The notes beneath the pieces are model-generated. The model did no database searches and was not told where the DNA came from. It was given only the letters and a program-made list of their open reading frames with translations. 17,882 bases of DNA from Caldilineaceae bacterium. Lineage in GTDB: Bacteria; Chloroflexota; Anaerolineae; Caldilineales; Caldilineaceae. The stretch spans positions 1-17,882 of the forward strand of contig JAPKMW010000155.1 of assembly GCA_026645575.1 (NCBI GenBank). Reading direction: 5' to 3'. The position numbers and the translations under genes were made by a program. This document shows, piece after piece, positions 7,283-13,786 of the stretch (its first letter is position 1; each line of letters begins with the position of its first letter).

Positions 7283-8125
7283 TCATCCCCCAACCGGATA
7301 AACCAGCCGCCCATATCGATTACTGCCATCCAGATTGACCAAATAGCTATGAATCGTCTGCGCCAGCGTAAAGAGAAACTGCTCTTGCGCCAGCGGGTTG
7401 ACCATGCCATGTTTGGTCATCAGCGCAACCAGGTAGGGCCGCCGGGGCAGTTCGACCAGGGCGGCGTCACACATCACGCCATCGACCCAGCCCGGTTTGT
7501 TGGCAACGGCGACCGTCGACGGCAAGGCACGGTCGATAAAGCCATGTTTGGGCTTTTTCAGAATTTCTAGCGCTTGTTGCGCCACCCACGGCGAGGGTTG
7601 CCCTTCATAGAGCAGATGGTAGAGCCGCACCAACTCGTTGGGTGTGGCGATGTTCTCCTGCTCGCGCACGGCAGCCAGGTGATCCATCATCTTGCGTTGG
7701 AGCCGGGTTTGGTGTAGCCCCAATCGCTGGATCAGCGCATTGGTGCCTTCCAGCCCGGCGGCGTCGATACAGAGGTTGGTTGCCGTGTTGTCCGAGGCGA
7801 TGATCATCAGGATCGCCAGATCGCGCAGCGTCAACTCGACCGGCCCGCTCAGATAGGCCAGCACTCCGCTGCCCAAGACATGCCCGTCCGGCGGAACGGC
7901 AATGCGCTGTTGCAGATCAATTTCCCCCGCCTCCGCCCGCGCCAACAACTGCACCAACACATGAATCTTGATCGTCGAAGCCGTTGGAAATATTTCATCG
8001 GCGTTAATCTCCAGTGTCAACCCCGTCGTCAACTCCTGGATCGCCACCCCAACCACACCGGGAAAATCGCTCACCAACCGCTGTAATTCCTGTTCCAACC
8101 GCTGCCAGAGCAAAGGTATTGTCAT
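7283..8125 (-). CDS. Class A beta-lactamase-like serine hydrolase, no signal peptide
   Basis: 280 residues with the active-site set of the class A beta-lactamase/penicillin-binding fold: S50-T-I-K53, S111-D-N113, a glutamate-containing omega-loop-like segment (REQENIATPNEL, about 154-165) and K210-P-G in place of the usual K-T/S-G triad. There is no N-terminal signal peptide: the protein begins MTIPLLWQRLEQELQ, so a cytoplasmic location is likely, unlike true resistance lactamases. Such proteins are common in Gram-positive-like and Chloroflexota genomes and may act on peptides or esters. GAGG lies just before the start. The gene is monocistronic by position, with a MITE-like element upstream of it. 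Annotation as a resistance gene would be unjustified on this evidence. Confidence 0.85.
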   Translation of the reverse strand: MTIPLLWQRLEQELQRLVSDFPGVVGVAIQELTTGLTLEINADEIFPTASTIKIHVLVQLLARAEAGEIDLQQRIAVPPDGHVLGSGVLAYLSGPVELTLRDLAILMIIASDNTATNLCIDAAGLEGTNALIQRLGLHQTRLQRKMMDHLAAVREQENIATPNELVRLYHLLYEGQPSPWVAQQALEILKKPKHGFIDRALPSTVAVANKPGWVDGVMCDAALVELPRRPYLVALMTKHGMVNPLAQEQFLFTLAQTIHSYLVNLDGSNRYGRLVYPVGG

Positions 8126-8224
8126 ATCGCCTCATTTCTGCCCTTCGTCCCGTAGGGACGCTTGCGTTTAGGGGCATTGATTCATGAGATTTATGCAATG
8201 GTTCCCCACCCTAAACTCAGATGT

Positions 8225-8410
8225 CCCTACAATACCTTGATCAAATGCCTTTCTCTGGTAGATACCCCAAATGGGGTATCCAGATTGGGCGATATGCCAT
8301 TAAAACTTGAGGTGGAAATTCCCGCTCTCGGTTTTAATTTCGTTACAGCGTCCCTATTCCAAGTTTTTCAGAGAGAGCTACATCACTCAATTGATCAAGG
8401 TATTGCCCTA
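8225..8410. mobile_element. Complete MITE-like element (8230-8405) with its target duplications
   Basis: The 176-bp element is bounded by perfect 15-bp terminal inverted repeats, CAATACCTTGATCAA (8230-8244) and TTGATCAAGGTATTG (8391-8405). CCCTA flanks it on both sides (8225-8229 and 8406-8410), as expected for a 5-bp target duplication (6 bp if the shared C is counted). It contains no transposase gene. Its right 77 bp recur identically at 1-77. It also carries an internal palindrome at 8261-8280. Probably a non-autonomous element moved by a transposase encoded elsewhere; the family cannot be named from these ends. Confidence 0.85.
8261..8280. repeat. Palindrome inside the MITE-like element
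   Basis: GATACCCCA (8261-8269) pairs perfectly with TGGGGTATC (8272-8280) around AA. Internal hairpins are common in non-autonomous elements. Confidence 0.75.
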
Positions 8411-8420
8411 CGAGACGGGT

Positions 8421-9509
8421 TTATTTCTTCACCCAACTCATACTCTCGCCACGCACGAGGAACGAGCGTTCGTCATAGGCGCCGGGGCGGGTGACGGGCA
8501 TGACGCCCGTTTCGACGGCGACATCGAGCGGGTTGGCGCGGGTGAGCAGCGGTAGCACCACCCGTTCGTGACAGCGCGCCGATTCATAGACGGCCATCAT
8601 GATCTCCAGCGCGGCGCGGCCATACTTAGCGGAACCGCGATAGTCCTCCACCTTGCCTTCAATCCAATCCACAATGCCATAGGCTTGATCAACATGGGCG
8701 CGCCCATAGCCGGCGCGCTCTTCTTCGGTCGGTTGGAAAGTTTGCCAGCCGCCGCTGGTGGCCGTCATATAGCGTAGGCTGTTGTCGTTGACTTCAATGA
8801 TGCCGTCGGTGCCATAGAGGGTGGCGCCCACTTCATAGCGGTTGTTTAACTCATTTTCAATGACCCCTTCCACGTCGTTGGGGTAGCCGATGACGCCGAC
8901 GCAGCGGTCTTCGACGCGGTGGCCGAAGATGTAGTGGTCGGTCTGGCGTTCAACGGCGCCCATGACCCACAGCGGTTGGACGTTCCCCAGCACATAAAGT
9001 TGGAAGTCGAGACAATGGGTGCCGGTATTCATCATGCCGGCGCGCACGGCGGACCAGAGGCGCACCGGCTTGCCGATCTCACCGGCCTGCACCATGCGCT
9101 TCGCTTCCGTCCAAGAGGAGTAGAAGCGGCGTTGATGCCCAATCGCCAGTTTGACGCCGTTGCGTTCACAGGCGATCATCATGGCGTCGGCCTCGCCCAG
9201 CGAGACGGCCATCGGCTTTTCACAGAGGATCGCCTTGGGACGGAAAGTGGCGGCGGCAATGGTCATCTCGGCGTGCATGGGGTCCCACGAGCAGACGCTT
9301 ACAATATCCGGGCGTTCCTTCGCCATCATCTCCCGGTAGTCGAGATAGCGGTTGGCAACGTTAAAATCATTGCCGAAGACCTCCAACGCTTCGGGATGGG
9401 CATCGGCAATAGCAACAATTTCGGTGTGTTCACACGCTTGCCAACCGCGCGCATGTTCACGGGCAATGCGACCACTGGCAATAATCGCGACGCGATAACG
9501 AGCAGACAT
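8421..9509 (-). CDS. Gfo/Idh/MocA family NAD(P)-dependent oxidoreductase
   Basis: 362 residues. The N-terminal Rossmann fold starts RYRVAIIASGRIARE, a variant of the glycine-rich loop, followed by IVAIADAHPE. The family motif CEKP is at about 96-99 (ILCEKPMAV), and the probable catalytic GTHCLDF segment (H165, D168) lies where family members have the GxHxxD-type active site. The C-terminal alpha/beta domain runs to the end. Typical members oxidise or reduce sugars, inositols or related polyols with NAD(P); the substrate here is unknown. The ribosome binding site is weak (AAAGG some 12 nt upstream). Its stop lies 10 bp from the target duplication of the MITE-like element, so the element sits in the 3' untranslated region. 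Confidence 0.88.
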   Translation of the reverse strand: MSARYRVAIIASGRIAREHARGWQACEHTEIVAIADAHPEALEVFGNDFNVANRYLDYREMMAKERPDIVSVCSWDPMHAEMTIAAATFRPKAILCEKPMAVSLGEADAMMIACERNGVKLAIGHQRRFYSSWTEAKRMVQAGEIGKPVRLWSAVRAGMMNTGTHCLDFQLYVLGNVQPLWVMGAVERQTDHYIFGHRVEDRCVGVIGYPNDVEGVIENELNNRYEVGATLYGTDGIIEVNDNSLRYMTATSGGWQTFQPTEEERAGYGRAHVDQAYGIVDWIEGKVEDYRGSAKYGRAALEIMMAVYESARCHERVVLPLLTRANPLDVAVETGVMPVTRPGAYDERSFLVRGESMSWVKK

Positions 9510-9611
9510 ACAAAAGGAGCCTTTCTAATTGGTTACGGGTAGAAATCGGGGTAGGGTTGGGGGTATTATACGCTATGGTGGGCGGCTGCGAAAGTCTCGG
9601 AATGAGGGGCG

Positions 9612-9651
9612 GGATGACAGGATGACAAGGTGACAAGGTGACAGGATGACA
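9612..9651. repeat. Five tandem 8-bp units (RGRTGACA)
   Basis: Units read GGATGACA, GGATGACA, AGGTGACA, AGGTGACA, GGATGACA at 9612-9619, 9620-9627, 9628-9635, 9636-9643 and 9644-9651. They lie between the DUF389 gene and the oxidoreductase gene, 23 bp after the DUF389 stop. Slippage-prone simple repeat; could also bind a protein. Confidence 0.85.
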
Positions 9652-9673
9652 AGGGTGATTTACATAACTCCCA

Positions 9674-10957
9674 TCAATCCCCTGTCGGCGAGTCGAGGAC
9701 AGTAACAGTAACGAGCGGGGTGACGTTGTCGATTTGGGCTGATAGCTGCTCTTTGATGGTAGTGGTGAGTTGTTGGCGGATCTCTTCGTCGGTGAGGGTG
9801 ACTGCGGGGCGGCGTTGGACATAGATGATACCCAGCAAGCTGTTCTGATCGGGAATCGAAGCGCGGGTAAAGCGGAGGTTGGCTTCCACCAGATAGGCCA
9901 AGTTGCTTTCATCCACAATCGTTTGCACCTGGCTGGCGGCGCGCTGGGCAATGGTCGAGCGTTGCAGATTCGGGGTGGTGCGAAATTGCCAAAAAAGCAG
10001 CGCCGCCAGCAAAACCCCGGTGACGGCCAACGAAAGATAAAAGACGCTGGTGCGCCCATGTTCATAGCGGGTGCCGCTGGCCGCCAGTCCATAGCGCCGA
10101 AAAACCAACGCGCCGCCAATATTGATCCCCACCAGTTGCAACAAGAGAATGAACAGACCGTTGCTACTCATTGCCCACTGGCCGAGCGCACCGGCCATCC
10201 CCACCAGCGCTGCCGGCGGCGCCAGGGAAGCGGCCACCAACAATCCCACCGCCGCACCCGGCACCAAGCTATCATTTTCAGCTTGCACCAAATTCAGGGC
10301 GCCGGCAGCGCCGGCCACCAGCGGCAACAAGAGCGCCACCGTTGAGACTTCGCTGACGCTGACCATGAGACTGGTCGCCGTCTCTTGTTGGAAGATCAGC
10401 GTCAGCAGTGCGGTGGCGATGATCAACAGCGTTAGCGCGGCGAAATAGCGTAGCAGGCTGCGCCAGAGCAAGGTGCTATCACCACTGGCGGTGGCGACGG
10501 CAACATTCATGGCTGGCCCAGCAAAGGGCGCCAGCATCATGGCCGCAACCAGCAGGTAGACGGTATTGGTGAGCATCCCCACCCAGACGACAGCGGCGGC
10601 AGTGATAGTATAGCCCAAAAAGCCCTTCCACGAGCCGATACTCTGCAAGCCGCTGAGCCAAATTTCAATCGGGCTGCGGGCGCTCACGTCGCGAATCTGC
10701 TCCGCCACTTCAGCGGAGGGGGGCCGCATGGGTAACACCCCGGTCGGCGCCAGGGTGATATGCACGTCGGGCAGCGGCTCTAACTCATCCAGCAACGGCC
10801 CAACCTTGGCATTGGCAACTTGGAGAACGACAAAATCCCACGCTCCTTGGCCATCCTGCGCCGCCATTTGCACTGTGTTGACTGCCTCGTAGTCAGCGGC
10901 GATAGCAAGCACCTGTTCGCCCTGCCCTTGAGGAACTTTGACAAAGAGTTGGCGCAT
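9674..10957 (-). CDS. DUF389 family membrane protein
   Basis: 427 residues. A soluble N-terminal part (about 1-115, starting RQLFVKVPQGQGEQVL) resembles a small ferredoxin-like regulatory fold. A multi-pass region (about 120-320) carries the DUF389 hallmarks AAMMLAPFAGPAMNVA and AASLAPPAALVGMAGA with roughly six or seven hydrophobic segments. A last helix (about 325-345) leads to a soluble C-terminal tail of about 80 residues. The family is uncharacterised in detail; transport or envelope sensing has been proposed. The start lies 8 bp after the mgtC stop with an AAGGAT site, so the two genes form an operon. The pairing suggests a shared envelope or ion function, by inference. Confidence 0.87.
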   Translation of the reverse strand: MRQLFVKVPQGQGEQVLAIAADYEAVNTVQMAAQDGQGAWDFVVLQVANAKVGPLLDELEPLPDVHITLAPTGVLPMRPPSAEVAEQIRDVSARSPIEIWLSGLQSIGSWKGFLGYTITAAAVVWVGMLTNTVYLLVAAMMLAPFAGPAMNVAVATASGDSTLLWRSLLRYFAALTLLIIATALLTLIFQQETATSLMVSVSEVSTVALLLPLVAGAAGALNLVQAENDSLVPGAAVGLLVAASLAPPAALVGMAGALGQWAMSSNGLFILLLQLVGINIGGALVFRRYGLAASGTRYEHGRTSVFYLSLAVTGVLLAALLFWQFRTTPNLQRSTIAQRAASQVQTIVDESNLAYLVEANLRFTRASIPDQNSLLGIIYVQRRPAVTLTDEEIRQQLTTTIKEQLSAQIDNVTPLVTVTVLDSPTGD

Positions 10958-10965
10958 GAGCTGTG

Positions 10966-11430
10966 TTATCCTTCTTCCGCCGGGGGGTCATCGGTGTGTA
11001 TTTCATCTTTCAGGGGTGTTAGCCAGCGCAGGAGCAAAAAATTGATGAGGACCGTACCCACCGCAATTTCATAGCGCCCAAAGGCTACCGCCGCGCCCAC
11101 GGCGCCGATCGCCCAGACGGTGGCCGCAGTGGCGGTGCCGCGCACCGTGGTTCCCTCTTTCAAAATGGCGCCGCCGCCGATAAAGCCAATGCCCGACATC
11201 AAGCCCTGAATGGTGCGCACTCTGGCGTCGTTGCTGTCGCCGCTCACCGCCAGCCCCACCAAAACATAGGCGCAACTGGCAACGGCCACAATGGGAAAGG
11301 TGCGCAACCCCATCAGGCGCGTCGATTGCTCCCGCTCCCACGCCACCGGCAAGGCCAGGAGAAAGGCCACCACCAGTTTCAACAAGTCAGGCCAGCTCTG
11401 TTGCCAGATCAGGACAACCCCATCAATCAC
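10966..11430 (-). CDS. mgtC: MgtC/SapB family inner-membrane protein
   Basis: 154 residues beginning with a GTG at 11430 that follows GAGGA at 7 nt. Four or five hydrophobic helices carry the family signatures: ALPVAWEREQSTRLMGLRT, then SGIGFIGGGAILKEG with TVRGTATAATVWAIGAVG. MgtC proteins of pathogens inhibit ATP synthase and help growth at low magnesium; in free-living bacteria the SapB/MgtC family role is less clear. There is no C-terminal ACT-like domain, so it is the short form. First gene of a two-gene operon with the DUF389 gene. Its leader region contains a 22-bp-stem hairpin (11459-11515) 29 bp from the start codon. Confidence 0.85.
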   Translation of the reverse strand: MIDGVVLIWQQSWPDLLKLVVAFLLALPVAWEREQSTRLMGLRTFPIVAVASCAYVLVGLAVSGDSNDARVRTIQGLMSGIGFIGGGAILKEGTTVRGTATAATVWAIGAVGAAVAFGRYEIAVGTVLINFLLLRWLTPLKDEIHTDDPPAEEG

Positions 11431-11458
11431 AATGTCTTCCTCTTTTCAGTAGAACGTT

Positions 11459-11515
11459 TGTCACCCTGAAAGGGTCTCTACTTTGCAATACCCTAGAGAC
11501 CCTTTCAGGGTGACA
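11459..11515. repeat. Long perfect hairpin (22-bp stem) in the mgtC leader
   Basis: Arms 11459-11480 and 11494-11515 are exact reverse complements with a 13-base loop. Starting 29 bp upstream of the mgtC GTG, it would be part of the mRNA leader if transcription starts further upstream. Alternatively it is a dispersed intergenic hairpin repeat. Confidence 0.75.
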
Positions 11516-11572
11516 GGCCAGGCTTTCGGGGTTTCCCCCAAACCACAAAGTGCACCTCCCATTACCTCAGGG

Positions 11573-11593
11573 CTACCGGTAGCCTACCGGTAG
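11573..11593. promoter_or_regulatory. Two tandem CTACCGGTAG palindromes, operator-like
   Basis: The perfect 10-bp palindrome CTACCGGTAG occurs at 11573-11582 and 11584-11593, centres 11 bp apart, about one helical turn. Such spacing on one DNA face suits cooperative binding of a dimeric regulator. No regulator gene is adjacent. Confidence 0.5.
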
Positions 11594-11747
11594 TTCACGG
11601 CTTCTGCCTATAGGCAATGATATAAAAAGATGGCACAACCTGCGTTTATACCCAACGCGCCTATCAATATACAGGAAAATGGGCGACAAAGGGCGTATGC
11701 TTTGGCTGGTGCTAAGGGCGCGTAAATTAAAAGTTAAACCGCTCAAT

Positions 11748-11791
11748 GCGAGTCCGTGACTCGCACCGGGCTGGGCGAGTCACGGACTCGC
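11748..11791. repeat. Long perfect hairpin (17-bp stem) upstream of tspO
   Basis: Arms 11748-11764 and 11775-11791 are exact reverse complements (GCGAGTCCGTGACTCGC type) with a 10-base loop; flanking CCGC and GCGG could extend the stem imperfectly. Each arm also contains an internal near-palindrome (GAGTCxGTGACTC). It could be a terminator, a dispersed repeat, or part of the tspO leader. Confidence 0.7.
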
Positions 11792-11856
11792 TATGGGCGG
11801 TGGATGATGTTATATTTTTATGAACCCTAAGCAAGCAAGAAGGAGAGTGTACCGAG

Positions 11857-12492
11857 ATGATTACACAAGAAGCGCGCAAGCCTGTCCGAAGCGCCCTGCA
11901 CGGAAAGCAGTGGCCGGCCTTGATTATTGCCCTGATCATTCCCTTTACTGCCGCCACCATCGGCAGCGTCGCCACCAACCGTTCCCTTGGTGGCTGGTAT
12001 CGGCGGCTGCGCAAGCCGCAATGGAATCCACCGGCCTGGCTCTTTGGCCCGGTCTGGACTGCGCTATACATCGGGATGGGGATCGCCTCGTGGCTGGTCT
12101 GGCGACGGGGTCAATTGAGCGTAGAAGAGGAAACGGCACAGGATCGCCACGCCACGCGTGCCGAAGTGCAGGGCGCCTTAACCTTTTATGGGCTGCAACT
12201 GGTGTTGAATAGCCTCTGGTCGGTTATCTTCTTTGGGCTGCGGCGCATCGATCTGGCGCTAGTAGAAGTGATTGCGCTCTGGACGACGTTGCTGGTGACG
12301 CTGAACCGCTTCTACCACATTCAACCGCTGGCCGGGTTGCTGCTGGTTCCTTACCAACTCTGGGTAACTTTTGCGGCTCTGTTAAACCTGCGCATCTGGC
12401 AATTAAATCGCCGCCGCCTGAATGGTCCCGTTTCCTCCTGGCTATTGACCCGTTTCTATAATCTGATTGAAGCGTATCGGAAAGGATGGTAA
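11857..12492 (+). CDS. tspO: TspO/MBR family tryptophan-rich membrane protein
   Basis: 211 residues from an ATG preceded by AAGGAGAG at 9 nt. The TspO/peripheral benzodiazepine receptor family are five-helix membrane proteins that bind tetrapyrroles and related ligands. The hallmark segment KPQWNPPAWLFGPVWTALY (about 53-71) is present, as are NSLWSVIFFGLRRIDLALVEV (about 118-138) and YQLWVTFAALLNLRIWQLN (about 166-184). It is longer than typical members (about 150-165) owing to a charged insert after helix 2 (RRGQLSVEEETAQDRHA, about 83-99) and a C-terminal extension (about 186-211). Its stop is one base before the next ATG, so the two genes are co-transcribed. Tetrapyrrole or stress signalling is inferred from the family. 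Confidence 0.9.
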   Translation: MITQEARKPVRSALHGKQWPALIIALIIPFTAATIGSVATNRSLGGWYRRLRKPQWNPPAWLFGPVWTALYIGMGIASWLVWRRGQLSVEEETAQDRHATRAEVQGALTFYGLQLVLNSLWSVIFFGLRRIDLALVEVIALWTTLLVTLNRFYHIQPLAGLLLVPYQLWVTFAALLNLRIWQLNRRRLNGPVSSWLLTRFYNLIEAYRKGW

Positions 12493-12493
12493 C

Positions 12494-12886
12494 ATGGAAC
12501 GCAAACCCGAAACCGTGGCGAGTGAACTGATCCACTCATTACAGCAGATGTTAGGGACGCAGGAAGATGCCGACACTGCCATTGCCATCTACAAACTGTG
12601 CAACTGGGTTAACAGTCAACTAGAGACGGTCAAGCAAGAGGCGCTGACCTTAACCGAACAGGAATTGACGGCCAAGGGGATGCCCGCTATCAAGACGCCC
12701 ATCGGTTCTGCCGGGTGGACACAGCCGGAGGTGAAACAACTAGACGAAGCCGCCTGGTTTGCCGCCTTGGCCCAAAACCCTACTCTCATGGAGCGCCAAC
12801 GCGCCTTTGACCTGGCGCAAGCCGCGCTGCAACAAGCCCAGGCGCCCTATTTGAAGTTGCCGGGGTCGCGCTTCTTTATTCGGTAG
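12494..12886 (+). CDS. Hypothetical protein translationally linked to tspO
   Basis: 130 residues from ATG 12494, preceded by GGAAAGGAT at 6 nt. I do not recognise the family. It is soluble, without membrane segments or signal peptide. A mostly helical N-terminal half (SELIHSLQQMLGTQEDADTA through LETVKQEALTLTEQELTA) leads to a conserved-looking loop KTPIGSAGWTQPEVKQLDE (about 69-87). It then has a second helical stretch rich in Q and A (RAFDLAQAALQQAQA) and a short GSRFFIR end. One base separates it from tspO, so coupling is very likely, but this does not reveal a function. A short 7-bp inverted repeat starts at its stop codon. Confidence 0.7.
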   Translation: MERKPETVASELIHSLQQMLGTQEDADTAIAIYKLCNWVNSQLETVKQEALTLTEQELTAKGMPAIKTPIGSAGWTQPEVKQLDEAAWFAALAQNPTLMERQRAFDLAQAALQQAQAPYLKLPGSRFFIR

Positions 12887-12906
12887 GCGTAACTGCTTAA
12901 CGCCTA
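12884..12906 (+). terminator. Weak hairpin at the end of the tspO operon
   Basis: TAGGCGT (12884-12890, containing the stop codon) pairs with ACGCCTA (12900-12906) across a 9-base loop. No T-run follows, so termination here is only suggested. Confidence 0.3.
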
Positions 12907-12985
12907 TCCGCACCCCACTGGCGTTCCCAATGACTGAGTGGCGAACTGACTAGGCGCAGCTGAATAGTTAGAAGTATTCAAATTT

Positions 12986-13786
12986 CTACTGATCCGTCGC
13001 GGTTTGACGAACAAGAAACAGTAAAATGAGAAGCAAAATGAACGAAAGCACGAGCATGGGGATGTTGCGTAGTAAAGCTTTAATATAGTCCTGGATTGAT
13101 AATTGTTCAGCCACAGCGGATTGCTGGAGCTTTTCATGAAGATCAAGTTCTTGTACACCCTCCCAGGTTATCTCGGTTCGTCTAACGTTCTTCGTTGCTA
13201 CATGTTCATAGGCCAACGGATTTGCCCAATAACAATGGGTACACACGAGAGGGTCTTTTGTTGACCAATTGGCACAATGCTCACAAGACCATGACTTGGC
13301 GCGGTTGCATGAGCCACAGACTAACATAAATACTTCCGCGTGCTTTTCTGGCTCGTCAACATCACCAGCGATTTCATAAGGGATACGGTGATCAATTTAT
13401 AGTTCACGTACAGCAAAGTGTCCGTTACAGAGCGAACAGCGCCCTTGATCCCGTTGGTAAAGCGCAAGCTTAAATCGTTTTGAAAAGTTTCTTCTACCAC
13501 CCTCTCTACCACTGACCATTGTGGCAGGGACGCCAAACCGATATGCTGCAATCGAGCGACCGTCTGCACCCTTAATTGTAAAGGTTTCAAGCGGGATACC
13601 TTCATCGCGCACATCCTTGGCAGCTCTTGGCGGATGGTTATAGCCATACAGATCCTTTAATTCTTGCGTACTGATTGAGCCATGTTGCAAGATGTGATCA
13701 ATGACCACGCGCGCCCGTTTGTTTTTTACGGCATTTAACTTATCGAGAAATTCTGGAGGTAATGGCGTCTTCGTTTCGTCTGTCAT
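12986..13786 (-). pseudogene. HNH restriction endonuclease gene interrupted by one in-frame TAA
   Basis: One continuous reading frame of 267 codons broken only by TAA at 13397-13399 (codon 130). The first part holds a DNA-recognition-like region (ELKDLYGYNHPPRAAKDVR, about 42-60) and the first zinc pair C117-x-x-C120. Right after the stop comes IDHRIP with catalytic H133, then C157-x-x-C160-N161, SCEHC (168-172) and VCTHC. These cysteine pairs are what a ββα-metal HNH nuclease with zinc structure needs on both sides of the stop. A CAA to TAA change would explain the stop. The start overlaps the methyltransferase stop by ATGA, so it is the endonuclease partner of a type II restriction-modification system. 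The C-terminus (about 242-259) is a single strongly hydrophobic segment. Alternatives are readthrough, two-part expression or a sequencing error. Confidence 0.8.

Larger units (their letters stand above)
11431..11856. promoter_or_regulatory. 426-bp divergent intergenic region between mgtC and tspO
   Basis: No gene seen. In order it holds the 22-bp-stem hairpin (11459-11515), two adjacent 10-bp palindromes (11573-11593), the palindrome GCCTATAGGC (11606-11615) followed by an AT-rich ATATAAAA, the 17-bp-stem hairpin (11748-11791), and a TATATTTTTA stretch (11811-11820) ahead of tspO. It must contain promoters for both directions, but no convincing -35/-10 pair was identified. Confidence 0.5.

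Noticed and set aside
1..8405. Duplicate at 1-77 and 8329-8405 as flanks of a composite transposon carrying the 8-kb block
   Set aside because: Both copies have the same orientation and no transposase lies between; the right copy has its own target duplication, so it inserted independently. The left copy's outer flank is not visible, so this is rejected rather than disproved.
8162..8555. Plus-strand frames across the MITE-like element
   Set aside because: They span the element boundaries and the end of the oxidoreductase gene, with no recognisable protein features.
9457..10119. 220-residue minus-strand frame overlapping the DUF389 gene and running into the oxidoreductase
   Set aside because: Low-complexity S/P-rich translation in a different phase of a well-supported gene.
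13321..13647. 108-residue minus-strand frame inside the HNH gene
   Set aside because: Different phase, no motifs; the interrupted HNH frame explains the region.
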